The position numbers were made by a program, and so were the translations under genes. Source: Paramesorhizobium deserti (lineage in GTDB: Bacteria; Pseudomonadota; Alphaproteobacteria; Rhizobiales; Rhizobiaceae). From it: 64,000 nt of DNA. A model generated the notes under the pieces. It saw only the letters and a program-made list of their open reading frames with translations. It made no database searches and had not been told where the DNA came from. This document shows, one piece after another, positions 29,284-39,472 of this stretch (position 1 is its first letter; every line of letters begins with the position of its first letter). The stretch is from assembly GCF_001558695.1 (NCBI RefSeq), contig NZ_LNTU01000037.1, positions 1 through 64,000 on the forward strand, written 5' to 3'.

Positions 29284-30189
29284 TCACTCGCTGGAACTGC
29301 GTAGACCGGCTGCGGTCAAGGCATCGCGTAATTGGGTGATGAAGACGCGGACCTTTTGCGGCACCAGCCTCGTCGTCGGATAGACGGCCCAGATATTGAG
29401 TGGTTCCGGAGCGGCGTCCTTCAACTCGATGCGCACCAGGCGTCCGGTTTTGAGGTCTTCGACAACGTTCCAGGCTGCGAGAAGGGAAATGCCTCCGCCG
29501 GCCAAGCAGGTCGCGTGGCAGCCCTGGATCGTACTGGAGGAAAAGCGCGCGCTGAGGCGGACCTGTATTTCCCTGCCTGACGAAACAAAAGTCCAGTGGG
29601 TGACGCCTGACAACGGCAGACAGATATGCTGGACAAGGTCGCCCGATGAAATGGGAGTTCCGTATCGCGCGATGTAGTCGGAGCTGGCGACGAGCACGCG
29701 TGGGTTATCCGCGAGTTTTTGGGCAATGAGGCCGCTGTCGCGCAGCCTGGCAATGCGGATCGCCAGATCGGTGCCCGTGGCGACCAGATCCGGCAGGCTG
29801 TCAGTCAGATCGAGCGCGATACGCATTTCGGGGTTTTGTTCCAGTATCTTCGGGATCATCGGAGCGATGAACTTGACCCCAAAAGCAACGGGTGCGGAGA
29901 CACGTAGAAGTCCCACCGCGGTGCCCGTCTCGGAACGCAACCTGGTCACGGCCTCGCGCTTGTTTTCCAGAAGTGCCTCGGCATAGGGCAGGAATGTCTC
30001 GCCCTCGGGCGTAAGCGACAGCGAGCGTGTGGTGCGATGCAACAGCCTCACGCCCAGGGAAGTCTCGAGAGCGGAAAGCCGACGGCTGGCAATCATCGGC
30101 GTCAGTCCGAGACGCCGTGCGGCACCTGCCAGGCTGCCGGCACTGACGGCCGCGGCGAAAACCTCGATATCTTGCGTATTCATGTCCAT
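29284..30189 (-). CDS. LysR-family regulator of the divergent MFS gene
   Basis: A LysR regulator of about 301 aa starting MDMNTQDIEVFAAAVSAGSL; an upstream extension to 30240 is possible but has no family-like residues. The helix-turn-helix (AGAARRLGLTPMIASRRLSA, LETSLGVRLLHRTTRSLSLT) and the effector domain of the CrgA/AaeR-like group (VSAPVAFGVKFIAPMIPKIL, SLPDLVATGTDLAIRIARLR) are complete. It is divergent from the MFS exporter gene at 30294 with about 105 bp between them, so it most likely controls that gene. Confidence 0.92.
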   Translation of the reverse strand: MDMNTQDIEVFAAAVSAGSLAGAARRLGLTPMIASRRLSALETSLGVRLLHRTTRSLSLTPEGETFLPYAEALLENKREAVTRLRSETGTAVGLLRVSAPVAFGVKFIAPMIPKILEQNPEMRIALDLTDSLPDLVATGTDLAIRIARLRDSGLIAQKLADNPRVLVASSDYIARYGTPISSGDLVQHICLPLSGVTHWTFVSSGREIQVRLSARFSSSTIQGCHATCLAGGGISLLAAWNVVEDLKTGRLVRIELKDAAPEPLNIWAVYPTTRLVPQKVRVFITQLRDALTAAGLRSSSE

Positions 30190-30239
30190 TATATCGAAAT
30201 CCGTTAAGCAGGTCGGACGGAAAAGGACACTAAAACGCA

Positions 30240-30249
30240 ATTGATCAAT
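30240..30249. promoter_or_regulatory. Palindrome ATTGATCAAT, candidate LysR operator
   Basis: A perfect 10-bp palindrome midway between the divergent LysR and MFS starts, in AT-rich DNA. It is positioned like a LysR recognition site; there is no further evidence. Confidence 0.4.
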
Positions 30250-30293
30250 AATCTAGATATCGGCTATCGATCTTCTTCCCAAGAGGCAAAAGC

Positions 30294-31508
30294 ATGGAAA
30301 CGCAGCAACAAAAGTCGCCATCCGACGGCGGAATTAGCAAGACGACCCTCTTCGCCATGGCCGCAGGAACCGGCATTGCAGTCGCCAACATCTATTATAA
30401 CCAGCCGATGCTGGGACTGATCGAGACCGATTTCTCCAACCAGCCGGCCACAGCACTCATTCCGACCGCAACCCAGCTTGGCTATGCGCTGGGTCTATTC
30501 TTCCTGCTGCCGCTCGGCGATATCATTCACCGGCGCAAGCTCATCATCGGTCAGTTCATCGTGCTGGCCGCGGCCCTTGCCATCACTGCCATGGCGCCCT
30601 CTGCAGCGTGGCTTGTGGTCACCTCGTTGATTGTTGGGGCGGGCTCCACCGTTGCCCAGCAGATCATTCCGTTTGCCGCAACGCTGGCCGTCCCCGAAAA
30701 GCGCGGTGCGACCATCGGCACCGTTATGGCAGGTCTTCTCTCCGGCATTCTCCTGAGCCGGACGCTGTCGGGTTTTGTGGGCGCGCATGCCGGCTGGCGC
30801 GAGATGTTCTGGCTTGGGGTGCCACTCGCGCTTGTTGCCGCAATGCTGATGTTTGCGACCTTGCCCGACCACAGGGCCACTTCACGTATGCCATACCATC
30901 ACGCTATCAGGTCGCTTGCCCATTTCTGGGTCCGGGAACCGGCACTTCGGGCCGCAACCATGGCACAGGCGGCGTTGTTCGGCTCCTTCTCGGCCTTCTG
31001 GACAATCCTCGCCCTCTATTTGCAAGGTCCACAATTCAACCTCGGAGCCGATGTTGCCGGCCTGTTCGGCGTCATCGGCGCAGTCGGAATACTCGCGGCG
31101 CCGCTTGCCGGCCGCGTTGCCGATCGCCGTGGCCCGCATTTCGTCGTCTGGCTTGGGGGAACACTCACGCTCATTGCCTGGCTTGTCTTCGGTGCCGGGG
31201 CTTCGCTCGTCGCGCTGATTGCCGGAGTGATCATACTGGATTTTGGCGTACAGAGCGCACTCGTCTCGAACCAGCATATCATCTATGCCCTCGATGCCGA
31301 GGCCCGCAGCCGGCTGAACACGATCTTCATGACCGGCATGTTTCTTGGCGGCTCAGCAGGATCGGCAATGGCCATCATTGCCTGGCGCTATGAGCATTGG
31401 TATGGCGTCTGCGTTCTCGGCGGAATGCTCGCGATTGCTGCGCTTGGGGTCAAGGCGCTTCACCACCGGCTGCATGCGCCGGATGATGTCACCGGGGAGG
31501 TGAGGTAA
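30294..31508 (+). CDS. MFS transporter
   Basis: A 404-aa protein with about twelve hydrophobic helices. It starts TTLFAMAAGTGIAVANIYYN QPML, with the loop 2-3 motif LPLGDIIHRRKLIIGQ typical of the major facilitator superfamily and a second half with PLAGRVADRRGPHF. The NIYYNQP start is characteristic of a group of proton-driven drug or metabolite exporters in proteobacteria. The ribosome binding site AAGAGGCAAAAGC precedes ATG. The divergent LysR gene suggests substrate-induced expression. The substrate is unknown. Confidence 0.88.
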   Translation: METQQQKSPSDGGISKTTLFAMAAGTGIAVANIYYNQPMLGLIETDFSNQPATALIPTATQLGYALGLFFLLPLGDIIHRRKLIIGQFIVLAAALAITAMAPSAAWLVVTSLIVGAGSTVAQQIIPFAATLAVPEKRGATIGTVMAGLLSGILLSRTLSGFVGAHAGWREMFWLGVPLALVAAMLMFATLPDHRATSRMPYHHAIRSLAHFWVREPALRAATMAQAALFGSFSAFWTILALYLQGPQFNLGADVAGLFGVIGAVGILAAPLAGRVADRRGPHFVVWLGGTLTLIAWLVFGAGASLVALIAGVIILDFGVQSALVSNQHIIYALDAEARSRLNTIFMTGMFLGGSAGSAMAIIAWRYEHWYGVCVLGGMLAIAALGVKALHHRLHAPDDVTGEVR

Positions 31509-31614
31509 GCGCTTATACCTTCATAGTTCCGCTCCGAACAACTTGCGTGAGGAGTTTGTCTGAGGCTCCCCATGATAGGGAGCGCCAACGAAAGAAGGAC
31601 GGCGCGTTAGCCGT

Positions 31615-31868
31615 TCAGACAGGCTTCCCCGATTGCTCTTCTTCGAATGTCACCGCTACCGCGGCGTTTGCCGACAAGCGGACCTTCCGCCCCTCGACAT
31701 CGGCCACCAGCCCAAGATCGACATAATGGTGGTGCCCCTGTGACGGCCTTCGCCGCTGTCGGCTTTGATGAGTTTTATCCGGCCATTCTCGACGCGGTCT
31801 ACAGTTCCGACATGAACGCCGTCTGCTCCGATCACTTCCATATGTTCCTTGATCCGGCCATCGCTCAT
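31615..31868 (-). pseudogene. DUF2171 family protein, single-base frameshift
   Basis: Starts MSDGRIKEHMEVIGADGVHV then GTVDRVENGRIKLIKADSGE, as DUF2171 proteins do, after a good ribosome binding site (AAGGAGAAGCGAC). Near 31740 the frame is lost; in the adjacent frame the expected continuation HHHYVDLGLVADVEG, VRLSANAAVAVTFEEEQSG appears, ending at 31615. One inserted base in the CGTCACAGGGGC region would restore EGRHQGHHHYVDLG. About 84 codons when repaired. The family function is unknown. It follows selD on the same strand with a gap of about 37 bp, but a link to selenium use is not established. Confidence 0.75.
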
Positions 31869-31904
31869 GTCGCTTCTCCTTGGTTGTTGCTGGCGTTATT
31901 CCGG

Positions 31905-32969
31905 TCACCGAGTGACGCGCACGCCGGGTTCGCCTTCCTCAACGGTACCGATGATCCTGGCTTCGGAACACCCGGCAGCGATGATCGTTCCCAGCAAATC
32001 CTCCGCCCGACCGGTGTCGCATGAGACGAGCAGGCCACCGGATGTCTGGGGATCCGTCAGGATATGCTGTCGCCATGCCGGAAGATCGTCGGGCAGGGTG
32101 ACATCGGCGCCGTAGCTCGCCCAGTTGCGATGGGAGGCGCCGGTCACCAAGCCCTCGCGAGCCAGTTCGGCGGCTCGGGAAAAGAGAGCCATGTCGTCGG
32201 CGCGCAGCGATATTCGCATGTTCGATCCGCGCGCCATTTCCAGCGCATGGCCGAGGATGCCGAAGCCGGTGACGTCGGTGATCGCATGTACATTCGTATC
32301 CTGCGCCAGCTCAACACCGATGCTGTTGAGCCGGGTCGTGGACGCGATGAATTCGGCATAGCCATCCGCCGGCAACATGTCTTTCTTGATGGCGGCTGAA
32401 TAGATCCCGACGCCAAGCGCCTTTGTCAGGATCAACGCATCACCGGCCTTGGCCCCGCTGTTGCGTCGGAGATTTGCGGGAGGGCAGGTCCCGATCACCG
32501 CAAGGCCGTAGATCGGCTCGGGGGAATCGATCGAATGGCCGCCGGCAACGGGAATGCCGGCCTGCGTGCAAACAGCGCTTCCGCCTTTCAATATCTCTCG
32601 CACCATATTGGTTGGAATCTTGTCGATCGGCATGCCGAGGATGGCGAGCGCCATGATTGGCTTGCCACCCATGGCATAGACATCGGAGATCGCATTGGTC
32701 GCCGCGATCCGGCCAAAATCGAAGGGATCGTCGACCATCGGCATGAAGAAATCGGTCGTCGCGATGACGCAGGTTTGGTCGTCGAGCTGCCAGACGGCTG
32801 CATCATCGCCGGTTTCCGTGCCCACCAGCAGCCGGGCAAACGGTCCGGCGGCCGGCTGGTCCAGGAGCAATTGTTGCAGGACCGAAGGCGCCAGCTTACA
32901 GCCACAGCCGCCGCCATGGGCCAGCGCTGTCAGACGGACGGAGGAGGGGGCGATTGGACTATCCATCAT
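31905..32969 (-). CDS. selD: Selenide, water dikinase SelD
   Basis: A 354-aa enzyme making selenophosphate from selenide and ATP, the selenium donor for tRNA-Sec. The glycine-rich N-terminal loop with the catalytic pair is [10 protein letters not shown] (Cys22, Cys24, Lys25); it has Cys, not Sec, at the active position. The ATP-binding AIR-synthase fold follows: [80 protein letters not shown] and [14 protein letters not shown]. It lies on the strand opposite the fdn-sel operon, separated from it by a transglutaminase gene, and completes the selenocysteine set of this window. Confidence 0.96.
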   Translation of the reverse strand: MMDSPIAPSSVRLTALAHGGGCGCKLAPSVLQQLLLDQPAAGPFARLLVGTETGDDAAVWQLDDQTCVIATTDFFMPMVDDPFDFGRIAATNAISDVYAMGGKPIMALAILGMPIDKIPTNMVREILKGGSAVCTQAGIPVAGGHSIDSPEPIYGLAVIGTCPPANLRRNSGAKAGDALILTKALGVGIYSAAIKKDMLPADGYAEFIASTTRLNSIGVELAQDTNVHAITDVTGFGILGHALEMARGSNMRISLRADDMALFSRAAELAREGLVTGASHRNWASYGADVTLPDDLPAWRQHILTDPQTSGGLLVSCDTGRAEDLLGTIIAAGCSEARIIGTVEEGEPGVRVTR

Positions 32970-33016
32970 GGTTCCTCAAGTTTCCGGAACGATCATTTGC
33001 GCAGCCGCCAGCCCGA

Positions 33017-34108
33017 TCAGGCGGTGATCTCGCGGGCATGGATGGCGTATTTGAACGTGTCGGGATCGAGGCAATCCAGCCTAGCCGAGGCGACCTCCGC
33101 CTGTGGATACATCAGGAAGCCGAGCGCCGGCCCGTCCGAACCGGGCAGCGCCACGTCGCGGGCCGAATTATAGGCGATCCAATTGCCCTCCCAGGCGCCG
33201 AACAGCGCTTGGCGCGCCGCGACTACCTTGGGATCATTGGCGTCAAGCCCGCCTTCCGCTTCTTCAAGCATGACCTTGCGAACATCCGCCGGGTCGACGG
33301 GAACCCAGCCGAAATCGGACAGATGGATCTCGGCGCGGCAATGCTGAGCTTTGGTGACGACCGCATCCTTCGCGCCAAGGCTCTTGTAGCCGAATCTGGA
33401 TGGCGCCACCCGCAAGCCGTAGACCTCGCGCGCGGGGATACCAGCGGCACGGGCAAGCCCGACATAAAGGGCATTCAGGTCGGCACATTTGCCGCCTAGA
33501 TCGCCGCTCGCGAGCAACGCCGCGACATTGCCGTCGCCACAACCGCGCGTCGACGCCTTGCGATAGGTGTTCGCGACTACCCAGTCATAGATCAGCTTCG
33601 CTTTCTCGACCTCCTTCGTCGCATCGCCGACGATTGTGTCGGACAGCGCCTTCACCGCACCATCGACCGGCACCAACCGGGTTCCAGCCAGATACCCGGC
33701 ACGTTCCACAAGGGAGAGGGGTTCAACGCCGGCTGGTCGCGACAGGTCAGTTGCGCGGTCGCGCGTGACGACACGGCTGACGATCTCGACGGAGGGCACG
33801 GCATTGCTCTTTTCCCAATCGACAAGCAGCATGTCGGCATCATTGGCGGGATCGCGCACGAAACCGGCGGTGGCTGCATTGGTCGTCCAAGTGTTCGCCT
33901 GCGGCCGGTTCCAGTCGTCGGCGCTGAAAGTGGGCAGCGGAATCCAGGCGCGCCCGGCGCCTGAAAACTCGACGCGGGTCACGATTTCGAATGTCCGCCA
34001 TGCCGCGGGCCTCGGTGCGAAGACGGGGCTTGCCAAGCTCACTCGCGGCATTGCCGCCGTTGCCGAGAGAATTGCGCTCATTTTCAGAAATGCACGACGA
34101 TCAAGCAT
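33017..34108 (-). CDS. Exported transglutaminase-like protein (Tat signal)
   Basis: A 363-aa protein. The chosen start (ATG at 34106-34108, preceded by GGGAGGAAATC) gives MLDRRAFLKMSAILSATAAM, a twin-arginine-like leader ending near PRVSLASP. The catalytic core of the transglutaminase-like superfamily is visible: GDLGGKCADLNALYVGLARA with the Cys, AQHCRAEIHLSDFGWVPVDP with the His and Asp. Such proteins are usually proteases or peptidases in bacteria. It sits between selD and the formate dehydrogenase genes on the selD strand, with a 47-bp gap to selD, so co-transcription is likely. A folded, Tat-exported cysteine hydrolase next to a Tat-exported formate dehydrogenase is suggestive, but no link is known to me. 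Confidence 0.8.
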   Translation of the reverse strand: MLDRRAFLKMSAILSATAAMPRVSLASPVFAPRPAAWRTFEIVTRVEFSGAGRAWIPLPTFSADDWNRPQANTWTTNAATAGFVRDPANDADMLLVDWEKSNAVPSVEIVSRVVTRDRATDLSRPAGVEPLSLVERAGYLAGTRLVPVDGAVKALSDTIVGDATKEVEKAKLIYDWVVANTYRKASTRGCGDGNVAALLASGDLGGKCADLNALYVGLARAAGIPAREVYGLRVAPSRFGYKSLGAKDAVVTKAQHCRAEIHLSDFGWVPVDPADVRKVMLEEAEGGLDANDPKVVAARQALFGAWEGNWIAYNSARDVALPGSDGPALGFLMYPQAEVASARLDCLDPDTFKYAIHAREITA

Positions 34109-34663
34109 GATTTCCTCCCGATTGGATTTGAGAATGGCCATAGCCAAACCGGCAGCAGACGCATTGCGCGTCCCGGCGCCGACCTCGGCTTGCATGGATT
34201 CAGAACATTGCGGGAAAAGAGGCGGGCGCGCTCCAAGACAGCCAATCGTTGCCGACGGCAAGACACAGAAATCCGATAAGGACAGCCCCGAACCTCGGGA
34301 GCGACGGTTAAGCCCACATAGGCATTATTGTCCGGCTGAGGTCGAACGTCAATTTGCGTTCGTCGCTATTTCTTGCCGCGATCAAGCAGAACTTCAGTAG
34401 ATGATAGGAAAATGTCAGATAGCATTAAATGTGGCGGCATTATTCACGCTGTATTTTCTGATATTTACGACCATGATTTCGACTGAATATTAAGTAGATT
34501 ATTTTACTCATGTTTGATTACTTCTTCTTGATTTGACAATGGAGCCGGGTAGCGTAAGATTTTATCTGGAAAAGCTGATGATTTGGATTTCGAAGTGCAG
34601 CAAACCTATTGAATTCCCGGTATACCGCAGGGGTTTTGCCGGTCTTTGGGGAGGTATCATGCC
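34109..34663. other. Intergenic region between the transglutaminase and fdnG
   Basis: About 555 bases without a supported gene. The part next to fdnG (roughly 34380-34540) is clearly AT-rich, unlike the flanks, and contains the candidate promoter listed separately. The half next to the transglutaminase gene has an open frame fused to that gene, but no start signal before 34108. I see no small ORF with a ribosome binding site. Confidence 0.5.
34533..34560 (+). promoter_or_regulatory. Candidate sigma-70 promoter of the fdn-sel operon
   Basis: TTGACA at 34533-34538, 16 bp, then TAAGAT at 34555-34560. The -35 is a perfect consensus and the -10 matches four of six. It is about 100 bp before the fdnG start and directed towards it, in an AT-rich block. 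Confidence 0.5.
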
Positions 34664-37600
34664 ATGAACATGGAACTCTCGCGGCGCCAGTTTCTCGGAG
34701 CAGCCGGCGCAGGCGTTGCGGGTACGGCGCTTGGCGCATTCGGCTTCGGCGATATCGAGGCGGCACATGCCGAGGCGATCCGCGCTTTCAAGCTCGTCAA
34801 TACCACCGAAACCCGCAATACCTGTCCGTATTGTTCGGTCGCTTGCGGCGTCATCATGTATTCGAAGGGTGATCTGAAGAAGGGCGAGAAAGCCGAGATC
34901 ATTCATATCGAAGGCGATACCGACCATCCGACGAACCGCGGAACGCTCTGCCCGAAAGGTGCGGCGCTGCTCGATTTCGTGAAGTCGGAGACGCGTCTGA
35001 AATACCCGATGATCCGCAAGCCGGGTTTGGATAAGTTCGAGCAGGTTACCTGGGACGAGGCGCTCGATCGCATCGCACGGCTGATGAAGGACGACCGCGA
35101 CGCCAATTTCATCCAGACGAATGGTGACGGCGTCACCGTCAATCGCTGGACGACGACCGGCTTTCTTGCTGCCTCCGCAACCACGAACGAAACCGCTTGG
35201 GAAACCTATAAGGTCGTGCGCAGCACGGGGATGGTGGCGTTCGACAATCAGGCACGCGTTTGACACGGCCCCACGGTAGCCAGTTTGGCTCCAACTTTCG
35301 GCCGCGGCGCAATGACCAATTCGTGGACGGACATCAAGAACACTGATCTCGTCATCATCATGGGCGGCAATGCCGCTGAAGCCCATCCGTGTGGCTTCAA
35401 ATGGGTGACGGAGGCAAAGGCCAATCGCGGCGCCAAGCTGATCGTCGTCGATCCACGCTTCACCCGTTCGGCTTCGGTGGCGGATTTCTATGCCCCGATC
35501 CGGCAGGGCACGGACATCGCCTTCCTGCTCGGTGTGATGAACTATTGCATCAGCAACAACAAGGTGCAGTGGGACTATGTCAGGGCGTTCACCAACGCGT
35601 CCTATATTGTCAAGGACGGCTTCGCCTATCAGGATGGCCTGTTCACGGGCTATGACGAGGCCAAGCGCGACTATGACAAATCGACCTGGGATTACGTCAT
35701 CGGCGATGATGGCTATGCCGTGGTGGACGACACGCTGACGCACCCGCGCTGCGTTTGGAACCTGCTGAAGCAACACATCGCCGTCTATACGGCGGAAATG
35801 GTGGAGCGGATCTGCGGCACCCCGAAGGAGAAATTCCTGAAAGTGGCCGAGATGATCTCCGAGTGCTCGTCGCCGACCAAGGCGATGACCTCGATGTACG
35901 CGCTCGGCTGGACGCAGCACTCCAAGGGCTCGCAGAATATCCGCTCGATGGCGATGCTGCAGCTCATCCTCGGCAATATCGGCATCCGGGGCGGCGGCAT
36001 GAATGCGCTGCGTGGGCATTCCAATATCCAGGGCCTTACCGATATCGGCCTGATGTCGAACCTGCTGCCCGGCTATCTGACGCTGCCGACCGAGAAGGAG
36101 GTCGATTTCGACAGCTATATGTCGACACGCGGGTTCAAGCCGCTCAGGCCGAACCAGATGAGTTATTGGCAGAACTACAGGAAGTTCTTCGTCAGCTTCC
36201 AAAAGGCGATGTGGGGCGCTTCTGCGACGCCGGAGAACAATTTTGCCTATGACTGGTTGCCGAAGCTCGATTTGCCCAGCTACGACGTGCTGCGCGCGTT
36301 CGAGCTCATGAACCAAGGCAAAATGAACGGCTATGTCTGCCAGGGGTTCAATCCGCTGCTTGCCGCCCCGAACAGGGCCAAGCTGACGGCTTCCCTGTCG
36401 AAATTGACATATCTCGTCACGATGGATCCGCTCGATACAGAGACGGCTCGGTTCTGGGAAAATCACGGCGAGTTCAACGATGTGGACTCCTCGCAGATCC
36501 AGACGGAGGTCATTCAACTGCCCTCCACCTGCTTTGCCGAGGATGAGGGATCGCTCACCAATTCCGGGCGCTGGCTGCAGTGGCACTGGCCTGGCGGCAC
36601 GCCTCCGGGCGAGGCAAAGACCGACAACTGGATCATGGCGCAGATCCATATGCGCCTGAAGGACCTCTATCGCAAGGAAGGCGGCGCTTTTCCCGATCCG
36701 ATCGTCAATCTCGACTGGGCCTATGCGGACCCGGGCGAGCCGACCGCGGAAGAGCTTGCCAAGGAGATCAACGGCAAGGCGCTTGCGACCGTCTACGATA
36801 CCGCCGATCCGACCAAAGTGCTGGCGGAGACAGGCAAGCTGGTGCCGAGCTTCGCGGCATTGCGCGACGATGGTTCGACGACTTGCGGCTGCTGGATCTA
36901 TTCCGGCTGCTTCAACGAGAACGGCAACAACATGGCCCGGCGCGATACGTCGGATCCGGACGAAACCGGTGCCTATCTCAAATGGGCGTTCTCATGGCCG
37001 GTCAATCGCCGCATCCTCTACAACCGGGCGTCGGCTGATCTGACCGGCAAGGCCTGGGATCCGAGCCGCAAGCTGATCGAATGGGACGGCGAAAAATGGT
37101 CGGGCTACGATGTGCCCGATATCGCGCCGACGGCCAAGCCCGAGGAAGTCGGACCGTTCATCATGAATCCAGAGGGCGTGTCGCGTCTTTTCACCCGCGG
37201 CATGATGCGCGACGGGCCGTTCCCGGCTCATTACGAACCGTTCGAATCTCCAGTCGCGAACCTCGTCGCACCGAACGTGCGCGGCAATCCCGCGGCGCGG
37301 GTGTTCCAGGACGATTTCGCGCAATTCGCCGAAACCGCGTCTGCGGAGTTCCCTTATGCGGCGACCTCCTATCGCCTGACGGAGCACTTCCACTATTGGA
37401 CCAAGCACGTCTGGGTCAATGCCGTGCTGCAGCCGGAGTTTTTCGTCGAGATTTCGGAGGAACTGGCGAAGGAAAAAGGCATCACCCATGGCGGATGGGT
37501 GCGGGTATGGTCGAAACGCGGATCGGTAAGGGCCAAGGCGGTCGTGACCAAGCGGATCAAGCCGCTGATCTGCGACGGTAAGGCCGTTCATGTGGTGGGC

Positions 37601-37750
37601 ATACCGCTGCACTGGGGCTTCACCGGCGCCGCAAGGAAGGGCTTCGGGCCGAACTCGCTCACGCCCTTCGTCGGCGATGCCAATATCGAAACGCCTGAAT
37701 ACAAGGCGTTCCTGGTCAATATCGAGCCCACCACCGGGCCGGTGGCATAG
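34664..37750 (+). CDS. fdnG: Formate dehydrogenase-N alpha subunit, selenocysteine-containing
   Basis: The catalytic subunit of membrane-bound formate dehydrogenase (FdnG/FdoG type), oxidising formate in the periplasm with a bis-molybdopterin-guanine-dinucleotide cofactor. It is 1,028 residues when the in-frame TGA at 35261-35263 is read as selenocysteine 200, in the context [14 protein letters not shown], exactly where E. coli FdnG has its Sec. The leader [20 protein letters not shown] is a Tat signal. A [4Fe-4S] site is formed by Cys54, Cys57, Cys61 and Cys96 ([17 protein letters not shown]). The later molybdopterin-binding segments are uninterrupted. Start: ATG 34664 after GGGGAGG. fdnH follows after 13 bp. 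Confidence 0.96.
35261..35292 (+). promoter_or_regulatory. UGA codon and bacterial SECIS hairpin in fdnG
   Basis: UGA at 35261-35263 is followed by a hairpin at 35275-35292: GGUAGCC, loop AGUU, UGGCUCC, with an unpaired U in the 5' arm. The loop contains the GU typical of bacterial SECIS elements that bind SelB. The apical loop lies about 20 nt after the UGA, as in enterobacterial fdnG and fdhF. Confidence 0.85.
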
Positions 37751-37763
37751 GAGGACGGTAGCC

Positions 37764-38705
37764 ATGTTCCCGCCTGTTCCAAATCCCACCACCCAGCCCG
37801 AAGCGCCACGGTTCGGCGAAAAGGATCTCATCCGCCGCTCGGCATCGACGGTCACACCGCCGGCCGAACGGCAGACCGAGGTGGCGAAGCTGATCGACGT
37901 CTCCAAATGCATCGGCTGCAAGGCATGCCAATCGGCCTGCATCGAGTGGAACGATACCCATCCGGCGATTGAGACCAATACCGGCATCTATGAGAACCCG
38001 CATGATCTGACGCCCGATATGTTCACGCTGATGCGTTTTACCGAGTGGGAGAACCCCGAGACGAACAATCTCGAATGGCTTATCCGCAAGGACGGCTGCA
38101 TGCATTGCGAGGATCCGGGCTGCCTCAAGGCCTGTCCGGCGCCGGGCGCCATCGTGCAGTATTCCAACGGCATCGTCGATTTCGTCCATGAGAATTGCAT
38201 CGGCTGCGGCTATTGCATCAAGGGATGCCCGTTCAACATTCCGCGCATATCGCAGGTCGACCACACCGCCTATAAATGCACGCTCTGCTCCGACCGTGTC
38301 GCAGTCGGCCAGGGACCGGCCTGCGCGAAGGCATGCCCGACCCAGGCGATCGTCTGGGGAACCAAGGACGAGATGAAGGAGTGGGCCGCCGACCGCGTCG
38401 AGGACCTGAAGTCGCGCGGTTTCGAGAATGCCGGGCTTTACGATCCGCCCGGTGTCGGCGGCACGCATGTCATGTATGTGCTGCATCATGCTGATCAGCC
38501 GCAACTCTATTCCAACCTGCCTGAGAACCCGCGGATCAGCCCGGTTGTCGAAGCCTGGAAGGGCGTCACCAAATATGCCGGCCTTGCCGTTCTCGGCATC
38601 GCCGCCGCAACCGGTTTCATGCACTATCTGGTTGCCGGGCCGAACCGTGTTTCGGAGGAGGATGAAGAAGCGGCGGAGAGGCTCACAGGGGAGGGCCGCT
38701 CATGA
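37764..38705 (+). CDS. fdnH: Formate dehydrogenase beta (iron-sulfur) subunit
   Basis: A 313-aa electron-transfer subunit passing electrons from FdnG to the cytochrome subunit. Four Cys clusters for [4Fe-4S] centres are visible: [56 protein letters not shown] and [25 protein letters not shown]-terminal membrane helix ([20 protein letters not shown]) anchors it, as in E. coli FdnH. The ATG at 37764 follows GGAGGA; the frame extends further upstream inside fdnG without a signal. Its stop overlaps the fdnI start by 4 bp. Confidence 0.95.
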   Translation: MFPPVPNPTTQPEAPRFGEKDLIRRSASTVTPPAERQTEVAKLIDVSKCIGCKACQSACIEWNDTHPAIETNTGIYENPHDLTPDMFTLMRFTEWENPETNNLEWLIRKDGCMHCEDPGCLKACPAPGAIVQYSNGIVDFVHENCIGCGYCIKGCPFNIPRISQVDHTAYKCTLCSDRVAVGQGPACAKACPTQAIVWGTKDEMKEWAADRVEDLKSRGFENAGLYDPPGVGGTHVMYVLHHADQPQLYSNLPENPRISPVVEAWKGVTKYAGLAVLGIAAATGFMHYLVAGPNRVSEEDEEAAERLTGEGRS

Positions 38706-39421
38706 GCATCGATGTGAAAGCCAATGGAAATTACGAGGTGGGGAAGGACGAGCGTGTCCATCCCGGAAAACCTGTCGTCGTCGATCGCTATACGGCAGGG
38801 GCGCGGATCAATCATTGGATCACTGCGACAAGCCTCGTGCTGCTGGCCTTGTCCGGGCTGGCGCTATTCCATCCCAGCCTGTTCTTCCTGACCGGGCTCT
38901 TCGGCGGCGGGCAACTGACACGGATCATCCATCCATGGATCGGCGTCATCCTCTTCTTCAGCTTTTTCGGCCTGTTCCTGCGTTTCTGGAAAGCAAATCT
39001 CTGGAGGCGGGATGATAGCGATTGGCTCGCGCATGGCCGCGATGTCCTGGCCGGCCATGAGGAGCGTGCGCCCGAGGTCGGCAAATACAATGCAGGACAG
39101 AAGCTGGTCTTCTGGTCGATGTCGGCTTTGATCATTGTATTGATTACATCAGGCGTGGTGATCTGGGACCAGTATTTCTCGGTATTCACCACCGTCGAGC
39201 AGAAGCGATGGGCGGTGCTCGTGCACTCGATCGCCGCCATCGTGGCGATCTGTGTCTGGATCATTCATGTCTATTCGGCTTTCTGGGTACGCGGTACCAT
39301 ACGCGCCATGACGCGGGGTTCGGTGACCGGCGGCTGGGCGTGGCGGCATCATCGCAAATGGCTGCGCGATTTGGTGGCGAGAACACCGCACGATAAATCG
39401 GGGAGGACGCCCGCCGAATAA
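38702..39421 (+). CDS. fdnI: Formate dehydrogenase gamma (cytochrome b556) subunit
   Basis: A 239-aa integral membrane cytochrome b that takes electrons from FdnH and reduces quinone. Four helices are recognisable, starting [20 protein letters not shown], then [40 protein letters not shown] and [20 protein letters not shown], with His residues suitable for the haem groups. The ending [20 protein letters not shown] is family-typical. The start overlaps the fdnH stop (ATGA), showing translational coupling. Confidence 0.94.
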   Translation: MSIDVKANGNYEVGKDERVHPGKPVVVDRYTAGARINHWITATSLVLLALSGLALFHPSLFFLTGLFGGGQLTRIIHPWIGVILFFSFFGLFLRFWKANLWRRDDSDWLAHGRDVLAGHEERAPEVGKYNAGQKLVFWSMSALIIVLITSGVVIWDQYFSVFTTVEQKRWAVLVHSIAAIVAICVWIIHVYSAFWVRGTIRAMTRGSVTGGWAWRHHRKWLRDLVARTPHDKSGRTPAE

Positions 39422-39472
39422 CGGGGCGTCAGGATCGGTCCACGTGGCCCGGCGGGTTCGTGAGGGAGTATC

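Noticed and set aside
31565-31583. GCTCCC-N7-GGGAGC hairpin after the MFS gene as a terminator
   Set aside because: Only 6 bp and no T-run on either side; could be chance, so not listed as a terminator.
34528-34541. FNR/FixK-type box (TTGAT-TTGA-CAATG) in front of fdnG
   Set aside because: The right half does not match ATCAA at any position; only the left half fits, which is expected by chance in this AT-rich block.
34562-36649. 695-codon minus-strand open frame over fdnG
   Set aside because: Antisense shadow of formate dehydrogenase, which has clear catalytic motifs on the plus strand.
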